Origin: Kribbella pratensis
GTDB taxonomy: Bacteria > Actinomycetota > Actinomycetes > Propionibacteriales > Kribbellaceae
NCBI RefSeq assembly: GCF_004366075.1
Contig: NZ_SODU01000003.1
Location: forward strand, 930,001 to 994,000
Direction of reading: 5' to 3'
DNA length: 64,000 nt
A program made the translations under genes and the position numbers. The notes beneath the pieces were generated by a model. It searched no databases, was not told the origin of the DNA, and saw only the letters and a program-made list of their open reading frames with translations. Positions 15,786 through 23,556 of this stretch are shown in pieces (within the stretch, counting starts at the first letter, position 1; every line of letters begins with the position of its first letter).

Positions 15786-16823
15786 ATGCCGGGCGTGACG
15801 CTGAAGACCGTGGCCAAGGCCGTGGGTGTGTCGCCGTCGACCGTCTCGAACGCCTACAACAAGCCTGATCAGCTCTCGACCGCGCTGCGCGAGCGGATCC
15901 TGGCCACCGCCCAGGAGCTCGGGTACGCCGGACCGGACGCCTCGGCACGCGCCCTGCGCAGCGGGAAGGCCGGTGCGGTCGGGGTGCTGTTCACGGACAA
16001 ACTGGCCTACGCCTTCTCGGACCCGTACGCGGTCGGCTTCCTGGCCGGGCTCGCGGAGGTCGCCGAGGAGTTCGCCACCAGCCTGCTGCTGATGCCGCTC
16101 AGTTCCACGGACATCGCCGGCGGCAGCAACGCCGTACAGCAGGCCGCGATCGACGGGGCGGCGATCTTCTGTGTGCCGGGCGGTCATCCGGCGCTCGAGA
16201 TCCTCGCCAACCGCGGGATCCCCGCGGTGTCGACCGATCGGGGCGATCACCCGGACCTGTCCTGGGTCGCGATCGACGAGGTCGAGGCGGCCGCGCAACT
16301 GGGCGAGCACCTGACCCGGCTCGGTCACCGCGAGGTCGTCGTTCTGGTCGACAACGCGCAGGCAGCCGGCGGCCAGCCGGTGGAGCTGACGCTCGACGAG
16401 GTCGGGTACACCGACTGCGAGCTGCGGATCCGGGGCCTGCAGAAGGCGATGCCGGACGCGCGGCTGCGGATCGTCTCCGGTGGCCACAACGCGTTCGCCT
16501 CCGGGTTGCGGGGCGCGGAGTTCGTGCTCGACTCGCAGAACCGGCCGACGGCGATCGTCGGACTGAGCGACGTGCAGGCGCTCGGCGCGCTGGAGGCGAT
16601 GAAGGTCCGGGGGCTGACCCCGGGTCGCGATCTGACCCTGGCCGGATTCGACGACATCCCCGCCGCGTCGGCGGCCGGGTTGACGACCGTCCGGCAGCCG
16701 ATCAAGGACAAAGGGCGCGCGGTCGGCCGCATCCTGCTCGACCCGGCCGTCACCGAACGCCAGCTATTGATGCCGACGCAGCTGATCGTCCGCTCGAGCA
16801 GCGGACCGGCTCCCAAGCACTGA
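15786..16823 (+). CDS. LacI-family transcriptional regulator
   Basis: 345 residues. N-terminal helix-turn-helix VTLKTVAKAVGVSPSTVSNA with hinge helix DASARALRSGKAG, then a periplasmic-binding-protein-like ligand domain (VGVLFTDKLAYAFSDPYAVG, ISTDRG-like AVSTDRGDHPD, TLAGFDDIPAASAAGLTTV). It should bind a small sugar or nucleoside as effector. ATG 15786 is preferred because GAGG lies about 7 bases upstream; an in-frame GTG at 15777 would add three residues. It is divergent from cutC and separated from it by the triple half-site operator. Confidence 0.92.
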   Translation: MPGVTLKTVAKAVGVSPSTVSNAYNKPDQLSTALRERILATAQELGYAGPDASARALRSGKAGAVGVLFTDKLAYAFSDPYAVGFLAGLAEVAEEFATSLLLMPLSSTDIAGGSNAVQQAAIDGAAIFCVPGGHPALEILANRGIPAVSTDRGDHPDLSWVAIDEVEAAAQLGEHLTRLGHREVVVLVDNAQAAGGQPVELTLDEVGYTDCELRIRGLQKAMPDARLRIVSGGHNAFASGLRGAEFVLDSQNRPTAIVGLSDVQALGALEAMKVRGLTPGRDLTLAGFDDIPAASAAGLTTVRQPIKDKGRAVGRILLDPAVTERQLLMPTQLIVRSSSGPAPKH

Positions 16824-16896
16824 CAACTCCACACACCTCCCTGGGACCACTCGGTTCCCGGGTCGATCAAGCACGCTCTCAGGAGGGAGCAGAACC

Positions 16897-17121
16897 ATGA
16901 CGTACTTCATTGCCGGCAACACCGCCGTCGAGAACGCCCTCACCCTCGCCCACTCGGCGCTCCCGAACGCTCCCCAGCAGCCGTACGACGAACCCCGCCC
17001 GCGTCGCGTCTTCACGGTCCGCGCCCGGATCAGCGCCGTACTGCGCACCGTCGCCGAACGCGAACTCCGCCTCGCCAACCGCATCGACCCCACCCCCACC
17101 TGCCCAACCCCAGCCAACTGA
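16897..17121 (+). CDS. Small hypothetical protein
   Basis: 74 residues, no recognised domain. A strong ribosome-binding site (AGGAGGGAGC) precedes the ATG by about 8 bases, and codons end mostly in G or C, both favouring a real gene. The N-terminal half is neutral and helical (TAVENALTLAHSAL), the middle is Pro-rich (PQQPYDEPRPRR), and the C-terminal half has a basic amphipathic stretch (RARISAVLRTVAERELRLAN). A second open frame overlaps at 16910-17131 but lacks a ribosome-binding site. Confidence 0.65.
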   Translation: MTYFIAGNTAVENALTLAHSALPNAPQQPYDEPRPRRVFTVRARISAVLRTVAERELRLANRIDPTPTCPTPAN

Positions 17122-17125
17122 CCCA

Positions 17126-17201
17126 CTTTGAGCACCCACCAGGCAAATCCACGGCGGAAACCTGGTTGGTGGGGACTCAAAGAGCTCGCCGCGTGGATTT
17201 G
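17126..17201. repeat. Interlocked inverted repeats (pseudoknot topology)
   Basis: CTTTGAG (17126-17132) pairs with CTCAAAG (17176-17182), helped by CCACC/GGTGG next to the arms. CAAATCCACG (17144-17153) pairs with CGTGGATTTG (17192-17201). The second pair starts inside the first loop and ends outside it, so the RNA could form either hairpin or a pseudoknot. It follows the 74-aa gene. Confidence 0.6.
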
Positions 17202-17229
17202 TCGGAGCCGTCTGGCACTCTGAAGGGCG

Positions 17230-17574
17230 ATGAACGAGCCAGGGGTGTTGCTGACCGCGCGGGCGATGGTGCTGCACGACCTCGCCGCGCGCGGCTTCGA
17301 CGACGCGGTGATGGTGTCCTTGCTGGAGGACGCCGTCGCCGGACGTCAGTGGTGGCTGGACCAGTGGCCGGACGGTGCCGAACACATCGCCGGCCTGGTC
17401 GCGCAGGACGTCCAGGACCGCCTGGTCGACTCCGGGGTCCGCTGGCCGCGCTGCACCGCCTGTGACGACCTGCACGACCACGAGCTCCGCATCGAGCCGG
17501 AGCTCGGCCCTGACCCGCAGTGGGTCTGCGAACGCGCCGGCATCTCCGTCGCACCCCTGGGGCACCTCACCTGA
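17230..17574 (+). CDS. Hypothetical protein with possible metal-binding Cys/His cluster
   Basis: 114 residues. No family recognised. The first half is helical (GVLLTARAMVLHDLAARGF, then DDAVMVSLLEDAVAGRQWW); the second half holds CTACDDLHDHELRIEPELG and a later VCERAG, giving a Cys-x2-Cys, His, His, Cys set that could bind zinc. AAGGG precedes the ATG with 5-base spacing. It stands alone between an inverted repeat and the multicopper-oxidase operon. Confidence 0.7.
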   Translation: MNEPGVLLTARAMVLHDLAARGFDDAVMVSLLEDAVAGRQWWLDQWPDGAEHIAGLVAQDVQDRLVDSGVRWPRCTACDDLHDHELRIEPELGPDPQWVCERAGISVAPLGHLT

Positions 17575-17594
17575 CCCCTCCGGGTAATACCTGA

Positions 17595-17635
17595 TTGCCC
17601 TACATGTAGCCAGACTACTATTGTCTGTCTACATG
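17595..17635 (+). promoter_or_regulatory. Promoter/operator of the multicopper-oxidase operon
   Basis: TTGCCC (17595-17600) and TACTAT (17616-17621) could form a promoter with a short 15-base spacer. CTACATGTAG (17600-17609) is a perfect palindrome within it, CAGAC/GTCTG (17611-17615, 17623-17627) flank the -10, and CTACATG recurs at the start codon. This suggests tight repressor control, possibly by a copper or redox sensor (inference). Confidence 0.5.
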
Positions 17636-17998
17636 AAGGTCTTGAACGTGCTCCGGGCGACGGCCGGAGTCCATGCACTGGCGATCTGCCTGCAGCCGGT
17701 GTTCGCGGGCGTCTACCTCGACGGCTCCCCCGCCGGCATGCGGATGCACGAGCCGATCGGGCTGGCCCTGGCCTTCCTCGGACTCACACAATTGCTACTG
17801 GCAACGATCTGGTGGCGGACCGGCGGCCGCTGGACCGCGCCCGCGGCGAGTCTGCTGATCATGGCGGGCGAGGTCGTCCAGATCGCCATGGGTTACAGCC
17901 GTCAGCTGGCGATCCACGTCCCGCTGGGCATCGCGCTGGTCGCGGCCGCGGTCGCCTTCGCGTTCTGGGTCAACAAGCGGCAGGTGGTCACCGCATGA
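17633..17998 (+). CDS. Four-helix membrane protein of a multicopper-oxidase operon
   Basis: 121 residues from ATG 17633, with four hydrophobic helices and conserved His residues (GVHALAICLQPVFAGVYLDG, RMHEPIGLALAFLG, LAIHVPLGIALVAAAVAFAF). A paralogue follows directly with the same HVPLG and GY.xxxLA/FAV pattern, coupled by a 4-base overlap. Intramembrane His placement recalls small haem- or copper-linked membrane proteins, but no family was identified with certainty. A TTG at 17621 is a possible upstream start. Confidence 0.75.
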   Translation: MKVLNVLRATAGVHALAICLQPVFAGVYLDGSPAGMRMHEPIGLALAFLGLTQLLLATIWWRTGGRWTAPAASLLIMAGEVVQIAMGYSRQLAIHVPLGIALVAAAVAFAFWVNKRQVVTA

Positions 17999-18429
17999 TC
18001 ACCCTCGTACCTCAGCCGGCGGCCAAGGTACGTCGGCCGCGCGCCAGCCTGCACGTCCTGCGGATCACGCTGATTCTGCACGCCGCGTTCGTGATCGCCC
18101 AGCCGGTCGCGGCGGGCTACTTCCTGTCCGGCAACGTCGACGCGATGACGAGCGTGCACAGCACGGTCGGCGGCACCATCTGGATGATCGCACTCCTCCA
18201 GACCGTCGCGGCCGCCTGCTACACGCTCGCCGGCCGCGGCCGGATCTGGCCGGCGCTTGTCTCCGTGCTCCTGGTCGTCGCCGAGTTCGTCCAACTCACC
18301 TTCGGTTACCTGCAGAACTTCGCCGTCCACGTCCCGCTCGGGACCGCGATCGTCGGCACCGTCTGCTGGATGACGGTCTGGTCCTTCCGTCGCACCGCAC
18401 GTCTGAGCCGCCGGGAGGCGAAACGATGA
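17995..18429 (+). CDS. Four-helix membrane protein, paralogue of the preceding gene
   Basis: 144 residues. A basic N-terminus (QPAAKVRRPRASLHVLR) precedes four helices: LILHAAFVIAQPVAAGYFLSG, SVHSTVGGTIWMIALLQTVA, a third around WPALVSVLLVVAEF, and GYLQNFAVHVPLGTAIVG. The match with the upstream gene (HVPLG, QPV.AG.xL.G, VHS/MHE) indicates a tandem duplication; the two may form a heterodimer. ATG overlaps the preceding stop, and its own stop overlaps the start of the oxidase gene. Confidence 0.75.
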   Translation: MITLVPQPAAKVRRPRASLHVLRITLILHAAFVIAQPVAAGYFLSGNVDAMTSVHSTVGGTIWMIALLQTVAAACYTLAGRGRIWPALVSVLLVVAEFVQLTFGYLQNFAVHVPLGTAIVGTVCWMTVWSFRRTARLSRREAKR

Positions 18430-19934
18430 AGATGTCCCGCCGCGGATTCATAGGTGTCGCCGGCGCCACGCTGGCGCTCAGCGGCTGTGGCCAGGAGGCC
18501 AAGCCTGCACAGGCCGGAGAACTCCTGCGCAGCAAGGCGAAACTGCCCACGCCGTTCCAGGTCCCGCTGCCGATCCCGCCGGTCAAGAAGCCGACCCGCT
18601 CCGACGCAAAGGCCGACTACTACCGGGTCGTCCAGCAGAAGGCGAGCCTGGAGATCCTCCCCGGCCTGAAGACCGAGGTGATGGGGTACGACGGCCTGCT
18701 GCCCGGCCCCACGTTCGACGTACGCAGCGGTCGCACCACCGTGGTCGAGCAGGTCAACCAGCTCGACGTGTCGACGGTGGTCCACCTGCACGGCGGCCAC
18801 ACCCCCGCGCCGAGTGACGGCTGGCCACTCGACCTCATCATGCCCGCGAACGGTCAGCACGGCGGACACCACATGTCCGGCGGCGACATGACGATGGGCA
18901 AGCGCACCTACACGTACCCGAACACGCAGCGCGCGGCGACCCTGTGGTACCACGACCACACGATGGACTACACCGCACCACAGGTCTACCGCGGACTGTT
19001 CGGCCTGCACATCATCCGCGACGACAAGGAGGAGAACCTCCCGCTGCCGAAGGGCGATCGGGAGATCCCGCTCGTCATCGCGGACCGGGCGTTCGACGCG
19101 GACGGGTCGTTCTTGTACCCCGCCGCGAAGGACGGTCCCGGCGTCGAGTCGGCGTACATGGAAGGTGTCGTCGCGGACGTCACGCTGGTGAACGGCGCAC
19201 CGTGGCCGGTGCACGAGGTGGACGCGGTCCGGTACCGCTTCCGCATTCTCAACGCCGCCAACGCCCGACGGTACGAGCTCGCCTTCGACAAGGGCCCCGC
19301 GAAGTTCGTGCAGATCGGCAGTGACGGCGGACTCCTCGACAAACCGGTCGAGCACAAGACGCTGGTGATCGCGCCCGCCGAGCGGTTCGACGTGATCGTG
19401 GACTTCTCGCAGTACCAGCCCGGCGACGAGGTCACGGTCGTCAACAAGCTGGACAACAACTCCGGCGTACTGCGCTTCAAGATCGCCCGCAAGGCACCCG
19501 ACGACACGAGCATCCCGGCGACGCTCTCGTCGTACGCCGTGACACCCCGGCCGGCCGGTGTCGTACGGCGGGAGTGGCGGTTCCGGCGGGGTGACGCCGG
19601 AGGCCACCGGGGCTGGACGATCAACGGGAAGGCGTTCGATCCCGCGGTGATGCAGGCGCAGGTGAAGCTGGACCAGTACGAGATCTGGTCGTTCGTCACC
19701 GACGTCCACCACCCGGTGCACGTCCACCTCGCGCCGTTCCAGGTCCTCACCCGCGGCGGGAGCAACAAGCTGTCGGCGTACGACCACGGCTGGAAGGACA
19801 CAGTCGACATCCGCCCGGCCGAGGTCGTCGAGGTCCTCGTCAAGTTCAGCGCCCACAAGGGCAAGTACCTGATCCATTGCCACAACCTCGAGCACGAGGA
19901 CATGGCGATGATGGCGGCCTTCGAGACGATCTGA
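18426..19934 (+). CDS. Tat-exported multicopper oxidase (lipoprotein-like)
   Basis: 502 residues. Twin-Arg signal (MSRRGFIGVAG) followed by LSGCG, a possible lipobox, so it is folded with copper in the cytoplasm, exported and perhaps lipid-anchored. All copper motifs are present: HLHGG (about 119-123), WYHDH (174-178), HPVHVHL (about 427-433) and HCHNLEHEDM (484-493), with Met as type 1 axial ligand. The layout resembles CotA/bilirubin-oxidase/phenoxazinone-synthase enzymes, which oxidise phenolics or metals with O2. A Met/His-rich loop (GQHGGHHMSGGDMTMG, about 139-154) could bind Cu(I). It is last in a coupled operon with two membrane proteins and is followed by a terminator. Confidence 0.93.
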   Translation: MKMSRRGFIGVAGATLALSGCGQEAKPAQAGELLRSKAKLPTPFQVPLPIPPVKKPTRSDAKADYYRVVQQKASLEILPGLKTEVMGYDGLLPGPTFDVRSGRTTVVEQVNQLDVSTVVHLHGGHTPAPSDGWPLDLIMPANGQHGGHHMSGGDMTMGKRTYTYPNTQRAATLWYHDHTMDYTAPQVYRGLFGLHIIRDDKEENLPLPKGDREIPLVIADRAFDADGSFLYPAAKDGPGVESAYMEGVVADVTLVNGAPWPVHEVDAVRYRFRILNAANARRYELAFDKGPAKFVQIGSDGGLLDKPVEHKTLVIAPAERFDVIVDFSQYQPGDEVTVVNKLDNNSGVLRFKIARKAPDDTSIPATLSSYAVTPRPAGVVRREWRFRRGDAGGHRGWTINGKAFDPAVMQAQVKLDQYEIWSFVTDVHHPVHVHLAPFQVLTRGGSNKLSAYDHGWKDTVDIRPAEVVEVLVKFSAHKGKYLIHCHNLEHEDMAMMAAFETI

Positions 19935-19945
19935 CGTACTGCGCG

Positions 19946-19980
19946 ACCCCCGGCACGGCACCAGCCGCGCCGGGGGTTTC
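19946..19980 (+). terminator. Rho-independent terminator of the oxidase operon
   Basis: ACCCCCGGC (19946-19954) pairs with GCCGGGGGT (19969-19977), with an inner CGG/CCG, followed by a short TTT. Confidence 0.85.
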
Positions 19981-19993
19981 TGGTGTGACCCCC

Positions 19994-20055
19994 TTGACGA
20001 TCGCGGACGCCTCTGCCTATAGTCAACGTATCGGTTGATCAAGGGAATGGTTGAT
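19994..20055 (+). promoter_or_regulatory. Promoter and operator of the ArsR-SRPBCC operon
   Basis: TTGACG (19994-19999), an 18-base spacer and TATAGT (20018-20023) make a near-consensus promoter. TCAAC (20023-20027) and GTTGA (20034-20038) form an inverted repeat over the start site, and GGTTGAT is repeated at 20033-20039 and 20049-20055, a likely autoregulatory site. Confidence 0.7.
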
Positions 20056-20059
20056 AAAG

Positions 20060-20389
20060 ATGATGGTTGACGATGATCAGCTCGACCGGTCGTTCGCGGC
20101 ACTGGCGGACCCGGTCCGGCGAGCGATGATCGCGCGGCTGTCGCGCGGCCCGGCCACCGTGAACGAACTGGCCGACCCGTTCCCGATCACCAAGCAGGCG
20201 GTGTCGCGGCACATCCAGGTGCTCGAGGCCGCCGGGCTGATCACCCGGACCCGGGACGGCCAGCGCCGCCCGTGCCACCTGGTGCCGGCCGCCCTCGAAG
20301 CACTGACGAGCTGGATCGACGAGTACCGGCTCGAAACCGAACGCCGCTTCCGCCGCATGGACGCGTTGCTGAACAAGACGAACGAGTAG
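20060..20389 (+). CDS. ArsR-family regulator (SRPBCC-linked type)
   Basis: 109 residues from ATG 20060: FAALADPVRRAMIARLSRG, ATVNELADPFPITKQAVSRH and HIQVLEAAGLITRTRDGQRR are the classic winged helix. No metal-binding Cys/His set is present. This subgroup is commonly encoded just before an AHSA1/SRPBCC protein, as here. A TTG at 20051 and ATG at 20063 are alternative starts; the ribosome-binding site is ambiguous. A near-consensus promoter with an inverted repeat lies upstream. Confidence 0.88.
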   Translation: MMVDDDQLDRSFAALADPVRRAMIARLSRGPATVNELADPFPITKQAVSRHIQVLEAAGLITRTRDGQRRPCHLVPAALEALTSWIDEYRLETERRFRRMDALLNKTNE

Positions 20390-20415
20390 TGAGTGAGAGA
20401 CAAGGAGCAGGATCA

Positions 20416-20886
20416 ATGACTGGAACCGTTATCAACACCCCGGCCGGCACCCCGTTCGTCGAGGTGACGCGCGAGTTCGCCGCCACGCCGGCGCAGCTCT
20501 TCCGGGTCATGACCGACCGCGACCTGGTGTCCGAGTGGCTCGGTCCGCGGGAGCTCGACGCGACCGTCGAGGAGTACGACGTACGGACCGGTGGGAAGTA
20601 CCGCTACATCCACCGCGACGAGTCCGGCGAGTACGCGTTCCGCGGCGTCTTCCACGCCGTGGAGCAGGACAAGCTGGTCATCCAGACCTTCGAGTGGGAA
20701 GGCGCGCCGGGCGAGGTCTGCCTGGAGAAGATGACGCTCGAGCCGACCGAGAAGGGCGTCCGCCTGCACCAGCAGTCGGTGTTCCCGTCCGTCGAGGCCC
20801 GCGACCAGTCGATCGAGCACGGCATGGAGCACGGCATCCACGACTCGATGGATCGCCTGGCCGAGCTGGTCGCGAAGGAGAGCTGA
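20416..20886 (+). CDS. SRPBCC (AHSA1-like) protein
   Basis: 156-residue helix-grip protein: VTREFAATPAQLFRVMTDRD, EWLGPRELDATVEEYDVRTG, GGKYRYIHRDESGEYAFRGV and a long C-terminal helix (GMEHGIHDSMDRLAELVAKE). Such proteins bind hydrophobic ligands in a cavity; no catalytic residue can be assigned. AAGGAG lies about 9 bases before the ATG. It is co-transcribed with the ArsR gene, and a 2-base gap separates it from the next gene, so regulator, ligand-binding protein and reductases probably share one response. Confidence 0.87.
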   Translation: MTGTVINTPAGTPFVEVTREFAATPAQLFRVMTDRDLVSEWLGPRELDATVEEYDVRTGGKYRYIHRDESGEYAFRGVFHAVEQDKLVIQTFEWEGAPGEVCLEKMTLEPTEKGVRLHQQSVFPSVEARDQSIEHGMEHGIHDSMDRLAELVAKES

Positions 20887-20888
20887 TC

Positions 20889-21488
20889 ATGAGCCAGGTC
20901 GTTGTCGACATCTCGGTGTCGCTGGACGGCTACGTCACCGGGCCCAACGCCGGCATCGGCAACGGGCTCGGTGACGGCGGCGAGGCCGTGCACGACTGGG
21001 TCTTCCACGGCACCGACGCGGACCGCGCCGTCCTGGACGCCGCCTTCGAATCGACCGGTGCGGTCGTCCAGGGCCGGAACCTGTTCGACGTGATCGACGC
21101 CCCGGACGGCTGGAGCGACGAGATGGGGTACGGCGCGAAGCCGACCGGTGAGATCAACCCGCCGGTCTTCGTCGTCACGCACACGCCGCCTGCCAAAACT
21201 CGCCTGGGCGACCGGTTCCGGTTCGTGGGCAGCCCGGCGGAGGCGATCGCACAGGCGACAGAAGTTGCCGGCGGCAAGGATGTTTACGTGATGGGCGGCG
21301 GGCAGATCTGCCACGCGGTGCTCGCCGAAGGACTGGCCGACGTACTGCGTTTGCACCTGGCTCCCGTCGTACTAGGAGGCGGAACCCGGTTGTTCCCCGC
21401 CGAGGCCGCGCCGGCGTACGCGCTCGAACTGATCGAGGCCGTCTCGACTCCGGCGGCCCAGCACCTCACATACCGGATGGTGAAGTAG
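20889..21488 (+). CDS. Dihydrofolate-reductase-like (RibD C-terminal domain) protein
   Basis: 199 residues with the RibD-C/DHFR-like fold: VVVDISVSLDGYVTGP at the N-terminus, VVQGRNLFDVI, FVVTHTPP, and the NADPH-site motif YVMGGGQICHAVLAEGL (about 135-151). Single-domain members of this family are annotated as reductases with unknown substrates; it is not the essential DHFR, which is encoded at 23553. It is paired with a similar protein two bases downstream. Confidence 0.88.
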   Translation: MSQVVVDISVSLDGYVTGPNAGIGNGLGDGGEAVHDWVFHGTDADRAVLDAAFESTGAVVQGRNLFDVIDAPDGWSDEMGYGAKPTGEINPPVFVVTHTPPAKTRLGDRFRFVGSPAEAIAQATEVAGGKDVYVMGGGQICHAVLAEGLADVLRLHLAPVVLGGGTRLFPAEAAPAYALELIEAVSTPAAQHLTYRMVK

Positions 21489-21490
21489 TC

Positions 21491-22081
21491 ATGGGAAACG
21501 TCATCGCATCTGCCGTCGTGTCGCTCGACGGCTTCGTCGCAACCACCGAGGACGAGGTCGGACCGCTGTTCGACTGGTACAACAACGGCCCGGTCGAGCT
21601 GTACGGGACCGATCCGGGCCGGCCGTTCCATGTCAGCCAGGCGAGCGCGGACTACATCAACACCGCCTGGGGCAAGGTCGGCGTGGTGCTGTGCGGCCGG
21701 CATCTGTTCGACATCACCAACGGCTGGGAAGGTGTCCCGCCGTTCGGCGAGCACGTCGTTGTCGTCACGCACCGGCCACCGACCGACTGGCCGTTCCCGG
21801 ATGCGCCGTACGCCTTCGTGAGCGGGATCGAGGAGGCCGTCGCGAAGGCCCAGGAACTCGCCGGCGACCGTGACATCTCGCTGGCCGCGGGGAACCTGAC
21901 CGGCCAGGCCTTGCGGGCCGGCCTGGTCGACGAACTCTCGTACAACCTCGTCCCGGTGATCTTCGGGACCGGCAAGCGCTTCTTCGGGGACTACGCCGGG
22001 GACCAACTCCTGCTGGACAACCCGAAGGTCATCGAGGGCGACCGAGTCACCCACCTGCACTACCGCGTCAGCAAAGGATGA
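21491..22081 (+). CDS. Dihydrofolate-reductase-like protein, second copy
   Basis: 196 residues: VIASAVVSLDGFVATTEDEVG, VVLCGRHLFDITNGW, HVVVVTHRPP and DISLAAGNLTGQALRAGLVDEL. It is related to the upstream gene but lacks the Gly-Gly-Gly stretch of the nucleotide loop (AAGN instead of MGGG), so NADPH binding may differ. A heterodimer with its neighbour is possible (inference). Its 3' end overlaps the convergent Pth2 gene by 22 bases. Confidence 0.85.
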   Translation: MGNVIASAVVSLDGFVATTEDEVGPLFDWYNNGPVELYGTDPGRPFHVSQASADYINTAWGKVGVVLCGRHLFDITNGWEGVPPFGEHVVVVTHRPPTDWPFPDAPYAFVSGIEEAVAKAQELAGDRDISLAAGNLTGQALRAGLVDELSYNLVPVIFGTGKRFFGDYAGDQLLLDNPKVIEGDRVTHLHYRVSKG

Positions 22082-22731
22082 TCGGCGATCACGGTGCGCG
22101 AGCCGGGAGCCACCTCGGTGAAGCCGGCGTCCTGCACCACCGGGAGACGCGTGGCCAGCAGTTCCTGCCACTGGGCGCGGCCGGCGGTCCGCACCGCCAG
22201 CGCGAAGTCGGCCGCCGCCCACTCCTTCCTCCCCGCTGACGACAAGGCCCACCACGCCAGCTGCGCCGCATGCCCACACTGCGCCATCGCCTTGCCACTG
22301 GACATCTCGAGGGTGGGGCTGAGCCACAGGACCGGCACGCGGGGTTCGAGGGGCGGAAGGTCGGCAGTGTCCTCGAAGTCGGTGCCGGTGACCTGCAGCT
22401 TGAACAGCTCAGGAGGTACGTCGTCCACCCCTGTCGGCGGAAACACCCGAACCTCGGCCACAGCCTCCAGTGATCCGACACCCGTCCCACGCACCGTGAT
22501 CCCCGGCAACGCCTCGGCGCGGCGCCATTCGATTCCCCGGGCACGCTTGGTGATCTTGCGGATGCGGTTGTCCTGCCAGGCGGCCATCGCCGGCGCCCAC
22601 TCGCCCTCGCCGTACGACCGCTCGTCGGCGAGGATCGCGAGCACCGCCCGCGCCGCCGTCTCCAGCGCGTCGGTCTGGGACGGCCGCGTCTTCTTCTCGA
22701 CTCGCACGACGAGTGTGAGCACTTGTTCCAC
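22060..22731 (-). CDS. Pth2-family peptidyl-tRNA hydrolase-like protein
   Basis: 223 residues. The C-terminal half carries the Pth2 pattern SSGKAMAQCGHAAQLAWWAL and VVQDAGFTEVAPGSRTVIA. In the family these residues hydrolyse peptidyl-tRNA; the N-terminal 100 residues form an extra domain seen in actinobacterial members. GTG 22731 is chosen because the protein-like sequence begins there (VEQVLTLVVRVEKKTRPSQ); the longer upstream frame is only antisense to thyA. It is divergent from thyA and convergent with the DHFR-like gene. Confidence 0.8.
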   Translation of the reverse strand: MEQVLTLVVRVEKKTRPSQTDALETAARAVLAILADERSYGEGEWAPAMAAWQDNRIRKITKRARGIEWRRAEALPGITVRGTGVGSLEAVAEVRVFPPTGVDDVPPELFKLQVTGTDFEDTADLPPLEPRVPVLWLSPTLEMSSGKAMAQCGHAAQLAWWALSSAGRKEWAAADFALAVRTAGRAQWQELLATRLPVVQDAGFTEVAPGSRTVIADHPLLTR

Positions 22732-22764
22732 ACCGCGAGTCTGCCAGGGCTGTAGGTTGGCACC

Positions 22765-23556
22765 ATGCAGCAGTACCTGGATCTTCTTCGGCATGTGTTG
22801 GACAACGGGGTGGAGAAGGGGGACCGGACCGGGACGGGCACGTTGAGCGTGTTCGGGTACCAGTCGCGGTACGACCTCAGCCAGGGTTTCCCGGCCGTGA
22901 CGACGAAGAAGCTGCATCTGCGGTCGGTGATCGGGGAGCTGATCTGGTTCCTCAGCGGCTCGACGAACGTCAAGTGGCTGCACGAGAACAACATCTCGAT
23001 CTGGGACGAGTGGGCCGACGAGAACGGTGAGCTCGGTCCCGTCTACGGCTACCAGTGGCGGTCCTGGCCGACGCCCGACGGGCGGCACGTGGACCAGATC
23101 GCCAACCTGATCGCGTCGATCAAGAACAACCCGGACTCCCGCCGGCACATCGTGAACGCGTGGAACGTGGCCGACGTGGACGACATGGCGTTGCCGCCGT
23201 GTCACACCATGTTCCAGTTCTACGTCGCGGACGGCCGGCTCTCCTGCCAGCTGTACCAGCGGTCGGCCGACATCTTCCTGGGCGTGCCGTTCAACATCGC
23301 GTCGTACGCGCTGCTCACCCACATGGTCGCGCAGCAGACCGGGCTCGAGGTCGGTGACTTCGTGCACACGCTCGGCGACGCGCACCTGTACCTGAACCAT
23401 CTGGACCAGGCCCGCCTGCAGCTCACCCGCGAGCCGCGTCCGCTGCCGACCCTCCGACTCGCGAAGCGCGACTCGATCGACGGCTACGAGATCGCCGACG
23501 TCGAACTGATCGGCTACGACCCGCATCCCGGGATCAAGGCCCCCATCGCGGTATGA
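22765..23556 (+). CDS. thyA: Thymidylate synthase
   Basis: Converts dUMP to dTMP using methylene-tetrahydrofolate. 263 residues, the standard bacterial length. Visible are GDRTGTGTLSVFG, the catalytic Cys in LPPCHTMFQFYV, QRSADIFLGVPFNIASYA and DAHLYLNHL. TAGGTT (22753-22758) sits 6 bases before the ATG with no ribosome-binding site between, so the mRNA is probably leaderless. The stop overlaps the dfrA start by 4 bases, coupling folate oxidation by ThyA with its recycling by DHFR. Confidence 0.97.
   Translation: MQQYLDLLRHVLDNGVEKGDRTGTGTLSVFGYQSRYDLSQGFPAVTTKKLHLRSVIGELIWFLSGSTNVKWLHENNISIWDEWADENGELGPVYGYQWRSWPTPDGRHVDQIANLIASIKNNPDSRRHIVNAWNVADVDDMALPPCHTMFQFYVADGRLSCQLYQRSADIFLGVPFNIASYALLTHMVAQQTGLEVGDFVHTLGDAHLYLNHLDQARLQLTREPRPLPTLRLAKRDSIDGYEIADVELIGYDPHPGIKAPIAV

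Noticed and set aside
16910..17131. Second overlapping small ORF next to the 74-aa gene
   Set aside because: No ribosome-binding site and a composition of P, S, T, R typical of shadow frames.
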